Origin: Typha latifolia
Taxonomy: Eukaryota > Streptophyta > Magnoliopsida > Poales > Typhaceae
Assembly (NCBI GenBank): GCA_019914945.1
Contig: CM034102.1
Coordinates: 14,373,501-14,437,500, forward strand
Reading direction: 5' to 3'
DNA length: 64,000 nt
Part shown: positions 22,274 to 34,713 of the stretch, one piece after another
Layout: every line of letters starts with the position of its first letter
Numbering within the stretch: position 1 is the stretch's first letter
Notes under the pieces: generated by a model
Told to the model about the DNA's origin: nothing
Databases searched by the model: none
The model's input: only the letters and a program-made list of their open reading frames with translations
Made by a program: the position numbers and the translations under genes

Positions 22274-25200
22274 ATGTCGGCGTGCTTTAACGCCTGCGCT
22301 CGCGGTACCCTGCGCGTCCCCCAATTCCCGTCGCCACGTAGCATCCGGAGGCCTCGCCCCCGGTCCAACCTCCGCCTCGGATCCACCACCTCCGATGGCG
22401 GCGCCGGAGGTAGCTCCTACCTCGAGATGTGGAAGAATGCCAACGAGCGAGAGCGCCGCTCCCGGGAGTTCCAATACATCACCGAGCAAGCCAAATCCCG
22501 AGGAGAGGAGGGGGAGGAGGAAGAATCCTTGGAGTTGAAGACGGAGAGGTTCCACCAAATCTTGGAAGTTCCTAAGGAGGAGCGGGATCGGATCCAACGG
22601 CTCCAGGTCATCGATCGTGCCGCCGCCGCGATCGCAGCTGCTCGTGCGCTGATCAAGGAAGGCCCCGTCGTTCCCAAGGAGCCACCCTCAGATGCCGTCC
22701 GATCAGGATCAGACGGACTTGATCGTCTTGGAAAGGTTCCGGATGGTACTGCTCTGGGACAGCAAGGTACCTTATGTTCTATTTGGAATTCCATCAGAGT
22801 AAATGTGATAGTTTAGTTTGCTACTTCTTTCAGATTTTCTGTAGATAATAGAACCGAATAGGTTAAAATTGGAAAGTTATAATAATGCGATCTACTATAT
22901 AGAAGTGTATGTATCAGTTGAAGGATGAGGGTATTATACTTCATTTCTTTGTGATGCACTCCGGAGTAGCTTTCATGCTGCCTAAGAATTAAGCTATTCG
23001 GAAATCAAGAAAATGATAGGGCCTTGTTGACTGCTTACAATTAGATTGCAATTGTGTTTGGCAGGTGGCCATCTGATTGTAGTAATGATCCTGCTGTTGG
23101 TTCATTCTAGAAGATGTAGGAATTTGCTAGCGAAGAATTTAGATTCAAACTGTTTATTTTGCTTGAGAAGAGGAAAACCATGGAGGTAGCTCTAGGAAGC
23201 AGATTAACTTTATGGGACATAGTTTGGTTCAACTGACATTGCTTTCTGTAACACTAGCCATATATCATTAGTAGTACTCTGATTCAGAAGAAGCTACTAA
23301 AAAAAGGAAATGCTATTATTTTAATACCTGCAGATTGACAATTATACATATACTAACATCTAAATTTTAGTACTTCCATTTTCACAAGTCTGCTATTATG
23401 TTCTTACTTGGTAGTGGTGTAATCTTTTTTTCTTTCAGGAAATGAGTTATCTTATCAAGTTGTTACGGGAATAGGCAACAAGATTTTATTTCTCTGTCAT
23501 ATTATGTCTATGAAGATTTTAAATCATATTGAACTGATAACTTTATGATTAAAGTTAAAAAAAAAGATCTATTCTAAGTGGTTGAGCATATTCCATTTCT
23601 AACTTTAGGATTCATGAATTCGGCTAGGGCTGCAGGCTGGGAATTCATTTCTTTATCAATCAGGGGCTTCTACCCAGGGAACTCCAGGTCCTGATTTTTG
23701 GTCATGGTCCCCTCCTCCTGCCAATAGTAGTAAACCAAGAGAAGATGTCACTAACTTAAAGCCAGTTCAGAAAACAAATTCCTATACAGAACCACCCAAT
23801 TTATTGATGGAAAAGGAACAGTCTGCTGATCACCTATTAATTCCTTTAGAGAGTTCCTTATTGGAGGACAAGCATAAGCCCTCTCTTCCACCTCTCCAGT
23901 CACTTTTTGAGGTTGAAGATGTGAACTCCAAGACCACTTCTGATCTGGCTAGTGGAGAGGAAGAAAAGAAGCTCGATGTTCTATTTCAAATGCATGCAGC
24001 TGAGGCTGCCAAAGCCCTTGAGAAGAGTGATGAGGCATCATCATATGGAGTGAATCCAGATGGTTCAAAGTGGTGGAAGGAGACAGGCATAGAACAAAGG
24101 CCAGATGGAGTGGTTTGCAAGTGGACATTGACTCGAGGGGTTAGTGCTGATGAGACTATTGAGTGGGAAGATAAATATTGGGAGGCTTCGGATCAGTTTG
24201 ATCACAAGGAACTTGGCTCTGAGAAATCTGGACGTGATGCAGCTGGAAATGTTTGGCATGAATATTGGAAGGAATCCATGTGGCAGGTGAACCTTAATTT
24301 TTTTAGTATTCTCTTTTGTACATGACTTGTGATGCATTTTTCTTTCTATCGCAACTAACTTTAAGAATATAAATTTAAGATAAGTTTCCTATACACATGC
24401 ATGCGCGCCTGCGCCCTGTTCTCCTTTAGGTAGGCTGAATATCCCATCTGTTTTTAGATGAAACTACTGTGCTGACTCTTTATTGTTGTGAAGGGGAAGA
24501 TCTGCTCTCAAAAATAATTATCATGTACGAATCGGAGAAGTTCTCTTAAGTTGTCTTTCATCTTAAATAAGTTTCTTATTCATTTGTTAGTGTGATTATC
24601 CACAAATGCAATGCTCCGTGTGTCCACACTTTGGAATATGTTATATGCATCTTTACCCGCAGGATTTTGCAAGTGGCCTCAGGCATATGGAGAAGACTGC
24701 AGACAAGTGGGGAAAGAATGGTAAGGGAGGTGAATGGCAAGAAAAATGGTTTGAGCATTATGATGCTTCTGGTCAGGCTGAAAAGTGGGCTCATAAATGG
24801 TGCTGCATAGATCCAAATACACCACTGGATGCTGGTCATGCTCACGTCTGGCATGAAAGGCAAGAGTATTACTATCTTATTTAGCTCCTTGTTGAAATCT
24901 CTCTGTGAACTGTCTCATATATTAATCATTGCCTTGTCATAATGGCAAGAAAGTATCCAATCATTTTTACAATACTGAATAGGATTGCCATAATGACAGA
25001 AAATGATAAAGTCATTTTTAGAGTAGTGAAAAGGAATCCAAAACAATTAATTCATATAGACTGCATGATTTTCCATAAAGTCTCCATTCATGAAATTGGT
25101 TCATTTGGAACGGTTGCTAGATAAACAGTATTATAGTAGGAGTCAAGCAGCAATGTGCTATTAGTGCTTCTAGTTACCTTTTCTATTCTATGGACATGAT

Positions 25201-25816
25201 TGTCTGATTCAGTTCTTAACGTTGCAAATGAAGATAAACTTTGATGGACTTACTTTTAGGGAGTTGGATGCTAGGGCATACTGAAAATCTGACAGAAGGA
25301 TGTGCATTATTAGTTTCTTTACCCTTGCCATAACAACCTATCGTATCTTACAAGACTTTGAAACACTACAGACATGCTTTCTTATGACTTTTTGCAACTG
25401 AATCAGATATAAGATTCACATATTTTCTTATTGCTTGCAGGTGGGGTGAGAAGTATGACGGCAGAGGCGGTAGCACGAAGTACACCGATAAATGGGCGGA
25501 ACGGTCAGAAGGTGATGGGTGGTCAAAATGGGGGGATAAATGGGATGAGCATTTTGGACAGAATAGCCACGGAGTGAAGCAGGGGGAGACATGGTGGGAG
25601 GGGAAGTACGGGGAGCGGTGGAACCGCACTTGGGGTGAGCAGCACAACGGGACTGGCTGGGTGCACAAGTATGGCCAGAGTAGCAGTGGAGAACATTGGG
25701 ACACACATGTGCAGCAGGACACATGGTATGAGAGGCACCCACATTATGGCTTTGATCACTGCTTTGAGAACTCTGTGCAGCTCCGATCAGTTCGAAGGCC
25801 GCCTAAGACATTGTAG
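22274..25816 (+). CDS. LESV: LIKE EARLY STARVATION 1 protein, chloroplastic (574 aa)
   Basis: LESV and its relative ESV1 are plastid starch-binding proteins that influence glucan phase transition and starch-granule turnover. Exons 22274-22766, 23628-24286, 24663-24859 and 25441-25816 give 574 residues, close to Arabidopsis LESV and longer than ESV1. The first ~40 residues are Arg/Ser/Pro-rich, fitting a transit peptide. A charged N-terminal helix region (SYLEMWKNANERERRSREF) is followed by a low-complexity linker, then a Trp- and aromatic-rich region (residues ~302-560) with repeated W-x-E-K-W, WHEYW and WWEGKYGERW patterns that are thought to contact glucans. Intron 3 (24860-25440) needs a GC donor. 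The exon 2 acceptor is set at 23628 because the frame upstream of it contains a stop. Confidence 0.9.
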
Positions 25817-28563
25817 ACATCAAACACCTCAGTGAATTCCGAAAATGGCATCATTGTTTTCAGTGTGGTCCATTACATGGATTCTTCCAGTTTGACTGTA
25901 CTCTTGAGGTATAATAAGAGTGCAGGTGACCTCCGGACTAATAGTAAATATGATGATGGTGAAGTTTTATGTCTAGTAGCTGAGTTTTACTTTTCTTAAG
26001 GATGAAGTGGTATGTTTTATTGGATTTCAGCAGATAACATGTAGTTATGATACTTCTGCTAATAAAAATAGAGTTGTATCAGAAGTTCAGACTTATATTG
26101 CTGGATAGTCTTCCCTTTTGTCCTACTTAGAAATGGACGCCCATCAAAATCTGGGTTTGTTGATGATCGCAGGAATAGATCTTCTGTATAACAAGAAGAG
26201 TTGCCATCTTTGATTAAACATTCTTGTTACATTGGTTGCTAATCAGCTCCTGCTACCTTTCGAACTAATGTTGGTAAATCTTCGGTTTTAATTTCCTTTC
26301 CTTAATTTGTTTCTTCCTAAATTAACCGTGCATTTTGTCAGGTAAATTGCATTTTATGGTGCTATGTATAGGCTGTTCATGGGCTACAACCCTAACGTTA
26401 GGATATTTACCAAAACTTGATATGGTCACTATCTCACTAATGTTAGACATGGATATGAGAAGTTTATTCGAATGCTTATCACACCTCGTCAATCTAAATG
26501 CTTGTCGGATTGGAAACCTTTTATCCGAATGTTTGTGGGATGGGAAACTCTGATCCCATCCAAAGGATGGAATAAGAAATAGAAGGGTTGGATAATAGAA
26601 GTGTAATAAAAATCCAAGATAAATTAATTTCTTCTCCTCGCCTGTTGCGTAACAACTGCTTCCCAGCTAACAGTCTTTTCCTTCCACGCAGGCTAAGCTC
26701 CCGACCTAATTGGGTTGCTGTGTGAGACCCTTCGCCCTTGGCATGCAACCATGCAAGTGGCCTGGATGTCCTTTGTCTACCTAGGGATCCTCATCTCTAG
26801 CCGTCGTATCAAGGGCAAGGGTCACAATCACAATTCACAAAGGCCTCGATCAGTTAGTTATAATACCTCGTTGATCATCCACACATACTGGCCAGGGCTG
26901 CACAATTCTCGAGTCTATTTCCAAAATGTCTAGGTCATTCCATCTTCTTGATTGGGAGGTGGTGGCAAGCCAGCGAGTTGAGGGCGGCCCTGAAGAAGAC
27001 GAGGACTGTCAATACGTTTGGTTCGATGGCGTTGCCCTCCAAGGCCAATTACGACTGTTGTAAATAGCTCTCGCACTAGTTCTATTTACTTCTTTCTCCT
27101 CTCATCCTGATTGGGCTGCTGGCCCAACTAGCTCGCAAAATTCTGGCATGGATTGGGTCAGACGAGAACTGCCCTCTCTGCGAGCTCCACCGAGAGACGG
27201 CAGACCCACCTCTTGCCTCTTGCTTTCGTGCAGGTATGTATGTATGCATGTATGGGTTGGAGGTGTGTGTGATCTCGTCGCCTTGGAATTGTCAGTAGGC
27301 TCACCACCGCTTGGGATCAGGATGCAAACAAGTGCATGATGGCTAAACCTCTGATCAACGCACACTTTAAATAATGTGGAAGCAAAAAGAAACTCCATCG
27401 TGTTCGTGGGGTGTGGGCGATCATCCCAAGCCATTGCTGTACCTGCCCAACAATTATGTTATGTAAAACCTTTCAAATACTTCTAGTTATTTATTTGGTT
27501 TTCACCGTAAAAAGATCGTGGCTAATCTTGGGCACTTTATATATTAGACTCTGAGGTGGAAGTTTGATATCGTCAAAATCAATTTTTATTTCATTGAAAA
27601 CACTATGCATACAATACCAACTCTTACAGGTGAAGGATTAACTAGAAGAAGGGTCATCAACAGAGAAAGGTCATCAATATTTTCAAAGATATCCCCGTCA
27701 AAAGTTTTCTTCTAAATATTCCATCTTTTCCCCAACCCACCCCCACACAATATATTCTACGTAGAACAACAACACCGATAATTCCACAAATTCCATGCAC
27801 ATGGTCAAAACAAGTTTATCAGAAGGCAGAGATATAATATATTTTTGAATGTTTGGGTGACAAAATCTTGTGACGGTTAAAGATGAAAGAGTCCACCATC
27901 AACTAATATTAATTTAAAGAATATGGAATAAAGAGAGGAGTGGTTAGTAATATAATCTGGTCAGAGATATTAATTTGGACCTGATCCTTTTTTGTAACCT
28001 TAGCATCCTTTTTCTTTCTCTCTCAGGAATATTTGTACCAACATTGAACTAAACAAGGAAAGGTACGTAAGTAAAAGGAATACAACAAAGGAGTGTATTC
28101 ACACCTCGTTTGTTATGTGTGTGTGCATATTGTCGCCTTTTTATAATTTCGCACAGTAAGGCATATTGATAAAAAGAAAGCCATCTCACCAAACTATGAG
28201 ACAAGTTGTGTTCAAACTTACGACCGAGTATAGGAGGCAATTTAAGATAAAAGTTGGACGCAGGGAGCGTTGTATGCATAATTTAGGTCAGTTGGGAGAC
28301 CCACTTCGAAGAGTCAATATGCTCTACCCCCCCCCCCCAAAAGAAAAGGGAATAAAATTTTTCTTTATATTTTCACCTCTCATATTTGGCATCATTTAGA
28401 AAGGAACAATTTGATAGCAGTCTGAAAAGTCAAAGCTGGTCATCCGATTGAATCCCCTCTACATCTCTTCTCATTTATAAGAGCCCTTTGGTTTCGATCA
28501 CACTTCTCAACCATTTTGAGATCCTTCTCTCTTCATCCCTCTTAGCTTTAAGAAAGCATTTGC
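25817..28563. other. Intergenic region, LESV to CML
   Basis: It holds the LESV 3' untranslated sequence and then mixed sequence. A GC-richer patch at about 26930-27440 has an open minus-strand frame (27102-27434) without family features; it may be a decayed repeat. A poly-C run sits at 28328-28338. A TTATAA box at 28475-28480 lies about 85 bases before the CML start codon. Confidence 0.5.
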
Positions 28564-29559
28564 ATGGATCTCCTAACGCAGGACCAACTCTGTCGGTTCC
28601 AAGATGCCTTCTTGCTCTTCGACAAGGATAAAGATGGTATTGTTCCTTCGTCTCCGGAACCTGTCTTTCCCCTTCTTCTCTCTTAATTATCTAATTGTGC
28701 CTTCTGATGCCATCATGCTAATTGGGCCAGACTGTTCTTGGCAATCTAGTTGATGCTCTGCCATTCTCTGCTTCCCGTTCTACTTCTGATGATAATTTGT
28801 TGGATTTAATCGATGATTTTATACTCAAATGCTTCCCCATTACTTTGTGGTGTTATTTATTCATCATTCTTCAAGGTTATATGCAATCGCCTATGTTAAG
28901 TTTAACCGTTGCTTGCTTTATCTAACACCATCAGTATTACAGGTTGCATCACTATGGAAGACTTAGCTGCTGTCTTCCTATCTTTGGGTCAAAATCCAAC
29001 TGAAGATGAACTGAAAAATATGATAAGAGAGATCGACGCAAACGGAAATGGGTCCGTAGAATTTGGAGAGTTCTTGAGCTTCATTAGGAGAACGAAGGTA
29101 TAGTAACTACGGTTAACAACTTCGCATATATCTAACTTAGATATGATTGGGTCTAATAGTTGTAAAATTGCAGGAGAACGACCCTGAAGAGGAGCTGAGA
29201 GAAGTTTTCAAGGTTTTCGACAAGGACCAAGATGGATATATCTCAGCTAGTGAGGTGTATATTCGATATTACCTTTCCCCTTCTTTTTGCACTTGAGTAC
29301 TGCAGGAAAACAAAAACAAAAAAACTAGTTAAAATTCTCTTAATTGTCATGTAAACTTATGCACTCCCACTAGTGTCTTGATTGATCATTTGTTAACTAT
29401 TCTTGTGCATAGCTGAGGAATGTGATGATCAGTCTCGGCGAAAAATTAAGTGATGAAGAGGTTGAAGACATGATCAAGGAGGCTGATGTGGATGGTGATG
29501 GACAAGTGGGTTACAAAGATTTTGTGCAGATGATGAAACTTTCAGCAGGAATTCCGTGA
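28564..29559 (+). CDS. CML: Calmodulin-like protein with four EF-hands (151 aa)
   Basis: Calcium sensor of the CaM/CML family, close to CML8/CML11 types. Exons 28564-28636, 28943-29097, 29174-29254 and 29413-29559 give 151 residues. Four EF loops are visible: 20-31 (DKDKDGCITMED), 56-67 ([12 protein letters not shown]), 92-103 ([12 protein letters not shown]) and 128-139 ([12 protein letters not shown]). Loops 2 and 3 carry the usual Glu at position 12; loops 1 and 4 carry Asp there, which in EF-hands generally lowers Ca2+ affinity. There is no C-terminal extension or prenylation signal. The first intron splits the first EF loop, as is common in plant CaM genes. It converges on the MIR167 gene. 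Assignment to one numbered CML is not possible from sequence reading alone. Confidence 0.93.
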
Positions 29560-30286
29560 AAGATTGTAACAAAGATGTACAGATTTCTGCCCTCTCTCCC
29601 CCTCTCTCTCTCTCCAAGTTTGAAGCTTGATGTTGCCCGTTGTATTGTCGAAGAACCTACTCTGATTACTTGCTTAGTATCTCTTATTCAATGGTACCTA
29701 GTTTCCTTTTCATTAACAGTGTAAAGTTTTCATTTAGGAGATGCAGTGAGATATTCAATTAACTCAACTCGTACTGCAAAAGATGATAATGCTGACTTGA
29801 AGCTACTTTATGGGAAAAAATAAAACTTGCCAATTAATTTGATTTTAGCTTCATCTAGCATCAAATTTTCACTTGGCTCGTGTACTCTTGATAATATTCA
29901 CTGGAATACAGATTAGTACTCCTTATTCAAAACATAAATCCAGTTCTCTTTCTTGTTCTCATCGAACCTGTGTTAAAATTTACAAACCCTGTGGAGCTTT
30001 TTGCACAATTGATTTAGTGAACTATTCAAAATTTCACTCTGAATTTATTCATACTTACAAATGCATGCTTCAATCATGCCTTCACCATTTTTAAATGAAA
30101 GATGTAGGACAATCATAAATGATGAAATAGACATTAACAAAGAAAGATAGAGTTACCTGCAGAGCCTTGTCTTGTCTTGCTGCAGCTTAATTGAAAAGAG
30201 ATATAAAAATACAAAGAGAAGAGATAGTCACTCACCTTGATGTTCTCCTTTCTGCTCCTTTATTTGCTGACCAATATTTCTACTAT
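29560..30286. other. Convergent intergenic region, CML to MIR167
   Basis: CML 3' sequence with a short CT run at about 29597-29616, then AT-rich sequence. This is probably also the 3' end of the MIR167 primary transcript. No gene recognised. Confidence 0.6.
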
Positions 30287-30432
30287 GCCCAAGAGAGAAC
30301 AAGTGAAGCTGTCAGAGCATGACCTAGCAAAGGTTGGTGATCTCTTCCATCTACCTTGGTATAAATGCACAAAGAGTTATGATCACTCATGAAAGCTAGA
30401 TCATGCTGGCAGCTTCACCCATTCTCTTGGGC
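30287..30432 (-). ncRNA. MIR167: MIR167 precursor stem-loop
   Basis: The minus strand folds into a long hairpin: the arms GCCCAAGAGA...GTGAAGCTG (plus-strand 30287 onward) and the complementary right arm ending at 30432 pair over about 40 bases with a few bulges. The 5' arm of the minus-strand transcript contains mature miR167 at 30417-30397, beginning TGAAGCTGCCAGCATGATCT and ending in A, identical to the miR167a-c form. The star strand lies at about 30302-30324. miR167 guides cleavage of ARF6/ARF8 auxin-response-factor mRNAs. The plus-strand arm (TGAAGCTGTCAGAGCATG) is not a miR167, which fixes the strand. Confidence 0.95.
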
Positions 30433-31384
30433 ACTTCTCAAAAGGCTTCTATACTCATCTTTGTGGAAGCTTCATAGCAAACCATAATATATAGAGAAAT
30501 GTCTGCGAGGAAGAGAGAGAGAGAGAGAGAGATTGAGAAATCCAAGAGTAGGTAGCATCACATGGGAGACAAGTATAAGCAGATCTGGAGGTAAACTGAA
30601 ATTAACGTTAAGTGCCAAAGTCAACTCCATGACAGCAGGCAAAGAAAATAAAAGATTGATGTCAAATATGGCCTAAACGAAATAAAAAAGATGAGAGGAC
30701 TACACGTAGGAGGAAAAGGACCAATATCTAGAAATTGGTGCACAGAACTGTGTAGTTGGTCAACATCAATAAGATTTGACTTTTTCTTGTGTCTATTCTT
30801 AGACATTCTTGTTTATTTTTTAGCATTCTTGTTCTCACAAACACTGTGAATTCCATAACTATTTACTGAGTTTGGATCTACTATAATTTAATCGCTTTGG
30901 GTAACATGCATGCATACTTGGGAGCAAAGAGGCTTATATCTGCTAGTACGTACATATCAAGTCAACCTTCAAGAAGCGAGTAGACATGTGAAGCTTGGAA
31001 ATGGAGATCTCTTTAGTTAGCTAGAAAACAAAGAGAACTATGAAATGCAAGCAGGTCAATGGATGAAACACATATAGAACTCAACCTCATCATGGTGCAA
31101 CACAAGACTAAGCATTGACCATATACAGAAGGCTCCATGATGAGGCCATTTTGGTGCAAGTTGCAGTAGTCTTCTTGAAAGGGATAGAAGCCAAAAACAG
31201 CCAAGAAAGGCTAACACTAACTAAAAGGAAAGTAAGAATTAATCCCCAGAGCATCTCAAGAAACCAATCTAATTGGACAAATGAGAGAAAAAGAAAATGC
31301 TGGTGGAGGTGATGTTGGTTATAGGAAAGAACCATGTAGAACATGGTGGATTTATAGGGAGTGAAAAGGAGGAGGTGGTGGATT

Positions 31385-31426
<42 letters not shown>

Positions 31427-31536
31427 AGGTGTTTAGGTGTGAGTGGAAGAGGGTATTAGGGTTGCAGGTGATAGGGGCGAAAGAGTGAAGGATGGATGGG
31501 TGCAAGACATAGGGAACCGTACTCTATGCGTTTATA
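30433..31536 (-). promoter_or_regulatory. Probable 5' part and TATA box of the MIR167 primary transcript
   Basis: On the minus strand a TATAAA box (31536-31531) is followed within about 150 bases by a CT-rich leader, seen as a GA run at 31389-31420 on the plus strand. This fits a transcription start near 31500, about 1.1 kb upstream of the miR167 hairpin. Short minus-strand ORFs within (31108-31344, 31269-31505) have no recognised domain. One has a single hydrophobic segment. The transcript extent is inference. Confidence 0.45.
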
Positions 31537-34326
31537 TGAGCAGAGATTCAAAGCTTTGTAATATCGAGGAAAAAAGAGGAGGACTCTACTTGAACATAGC
31601 TTTGTAAGCATCTGAATCTAAGCTAGCAATTTGTTGCCTAGCAATAAATTTAACTTATGCATACAATACAAATAAAAAAATCGATCAAATATTAATCTTA
31701 TATTTTATGGGCCTTAACTTTATGACCATTGGCTATATGTGATATAAGCCGAGTAGGTACTAGATATCCATAAAAATATTCCTCCGAATAGCTCATAACT
31801 TTTTTCATAATCAAGGAGATTATGTAATTGATTCCAGTTCTAAATAATTATTATAAAAAAAATTATTTAGTAGTTGATGGTGGTTGACTCAATGAATTGA
31901 TTTGATTGATAACACGATGATGTAGTTAGCTTAGAGGAGCAGCTCGGCGGCGAGATGTTGTTAATTTAGAACAATATCTTGATGACATTTAGTTCAAAAT
32001 AATAATATAATAACATATATGATTTTAAGTCTAAATTAGACTGTTTAATATATTGGTTGACTTGTTGTCTAATTCATATAAGTCTTCGATCTCTTAAATA
32101 ATTAAAAAAAATAGAATCTCATATCTATTTATATATTCCCCTTATAATGTATTAGAATTATTTTAATAATAATAATAAATAATAATTATTATTATTATAC
32201 AAAGGGAAGAAGTCACATAAATAAGCATCGGTTTCTTTTATAGATCTTTCGTAATTCTTATGGACAAATGATAACCACTTAATAGTACAATTTTGATGAA
32301 CCGTTGTGCAATATACAATGGTCCATTAAGCACATGCGCCTAAAAGCCTAATGAGCACGGTCCAACCATGCTCCGCATAGGGAGTGGTCCTGCTCCTGCT
32401 CCTGGTTAAGTAAATTTAATCAAACTGCTAGGTTAAGAAAAGAAGACGAAGTCTCCTTATGCCTAAAAGAGAGAAAGTATAAAACTAGGGGCATTTTGGA
32501 TACTAAAAAAAGGAATGGTTTGGACTGATTTTTTTTATTTATTTTTTATTTAATGCCATATGCCAAAATAGTGTTAGTATAAAACTAACCTACAGTGATT
32601 TCTTAAAATATTAGATAAGAATCTACAGCTTAATTTGTAAATATGTTTGTCAAATACAAAGCCCTATTAACAGGCTTTTTATTTCTCCTATTTGCCATTT
32701 ACATATTCTTAATATTTTCAAACAATATATATATATAGAAAAACATTCTAAATTGGTTAACTACTAATACTATTTTTTTAGCAAACTCGTGTTGTTGATT
32801 TATCTGTGACAAGTATAGTGTCAGCCCTAGTTTTGCTAATGTTCGACTCTTTCTTACTTTTTTAAAGTAGAGATTTTTTTCGTACCTCTTCCAAAGAACT
32901 CTTCTTCTCCCCTCCCCTAATACCAATGATTAGGGGAGTAAGAGTTTTCCTTCTCTCTATAATATATTTTCTTTCTCTTTTGTCACCGACCTTGTTCTTT
33001 CTTGTCATCATTGTTGCTGTCCTCTTCGTCCTCCTCAATCACTGCTCTCTTTGCTCATGAGCCCTTCCTGGGCGCTACCCTACCCTTTCATCCTTTAGTT
33101 GATTTCCAATCGAAACCCTTTCTCCCTTTGCCTTCTCCATCGGTTTTATTTTTGGCTTTCTCCTCATCGCTTTCATGGCAACAAAGTTAGATCCTCATTA
33201 GCTTGGAAGCCAATACCAGTGTTGGTCGAGGTGCCCTTTTCCCTCAACGAGAGGCTTAAAACCTTCATTAATGCTGGTTACATCATTGTCTCTTCCGCCA
33301 CCATCTGCTTGCCTTCTCATTTGCCATCGTATCAGTTTTGCTCAATCGATGGGTATAGTTATCGGGTTGTAGTGTTTGGATTTTATTTTGCTTTATTTCT
33401 CTGTTTCCCTATTATATAGTAGTGGTGTTGTTCCGTTAGTGGGCTGAGGATCTTCCTCTAGCCTAATAGCATTGCATAGGGGTTGTGAACCTAAAAGTGT
33501 TGAATCACAATAGAGTTAATTTTACATCGCGTTGCATCTTTGTATTTGTTAAGACCGTGCTTAGGGTTGTATTTTATTTTAGATCATTGAGCCTAATATT
33601 TATATTTTCTTAATTTAATGCTTATTATTATTGTTATAGCCAAGTTGAGGGTATGTGTCAAAAGGACTTTCTTCTTCTTTTCATCTCAATTTGTATTAAA
33701 CTATATTTTTTATGAATAAATGAACTTGTGCCTAATCTTTTCCCCTGAAAAAATAAAATAAAATAATAACGTTTAGCTTCTTGGAACCTAGGTATGACAA
33801 TATGCGATTGGTTAGCAATAACGTTTAACTTCTTAATTATATGCTGGATGAATGGGCAACCCAATTGTAAATGTACATGTACACATTCGATCCAAGAACG
33901 TCGGATCTGAATCGGACGGTTGACGTGATATGATTTACTACTAGTCGTCAAGGTACTGTTATCGAAGAGAGAACAATAAAGAGCATCCACGAGATGAACG
34001 GTTGTGATTTTGATGGGAACCGCTCGTTCCAGAGAGCATACGAAGTTTCAGCTATAACCGTTAGATCGAATCGGGCGGGAAATTTCTTAAGAAGTCCCGG
34101 ACTTATGGTAAACAAGCAAATCGATTGAATAGAGTTTCAGATCCGTTTCCTATTTATACCCGCCATGCAATCAAATTTTCGAAACCTCTCTCTTCGTCCT
34201 GTCTCTCTCCGCTTGAATTTGATACCAGACGATGATCGACGTGAAGTGAGTTATTATGATCTCCCGCTTCCTTCTTCTGTTTCGTCATCTTTTGGAATCA
34301 AACGATCTATTTGGTTTGATCGCTTG
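31537..34326. other. Divergent intergenic region, MIR167 to DMC1
   Basis: AT-rich sequence with an imperfect inverted (TAA)/(TTA) tract at about 32160-32198. The overlapping frames at 33002-33419 have no recognisable domain and are best taken as chance ORFs or repeat remnants. A TATTTATA box at 34151-34158 and an open stretch before 34327 probably belong to the DMC1 promoter and leader. Confidence 0.5.
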
Positions 34327-34662
34327 ATGGGGCTCAGATTCGAAGACCAAGGGCAGCTCCAGCTTCTGGACAGAGATGAAGCGGAGGAAGAAGACGATTG
34401 CTTCGAATCCATCGACAAATGTGAGATCGAATATAGAATTCTCGGAAACATTGCAGATCTATCTAGATCCATCGATAGAATTTGTTTCGATCTGATCTCG
34501 TCTTACAATGGCGTTAATCTAGTTTTATTTTAATTTTGATTCAATTTCCGTGCGATTTATGCAGTGATTTCTCAAGGAATCAATGCGGGAGACGTCAAGA
34601 AGCTCCAGGACGCGGGGATCTACACATGCAATGGTCTTATGATGCACACGAAGAAGGTCGGT

Positions 34663-34713
<51 letters not shown>

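Noticed and set aside
27102..27434. 110-codon minus-strand ORF in a GC-richer patch
   Set aside because: No family features and an overlapping open frame on the other strand; probably composition-driven.
30302..30324. miR167-like sequence on the plus strand as a second microRNA
   Set aside because: It reads TGAAGCTGTCAGAGCATG, which differs from miR167 by a substitution and an insertion; it is the complement of the star strand.
31108..31344. 78-codon minus-strand ORF with one hydrophobic segment as a small peptide gene
   Set aside because: No secretion signal with a known peptide motif at the end; it lies in the inferred MIR167 primary transcript and may be chance.
33002..33419. Two overlapping plus-strand ORFs as a gene
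   Set aside because: No domain, no exon partners, and composition like the surrounding intergenic DNA.
34165..34326. Upstream in-frame ATG as the DMC1 start
   Set aside because: It would add 54 residues unlike any DMC1 N-terminus; a TATTTATA box sits only a few bases before it, so this stretch is probably leader.
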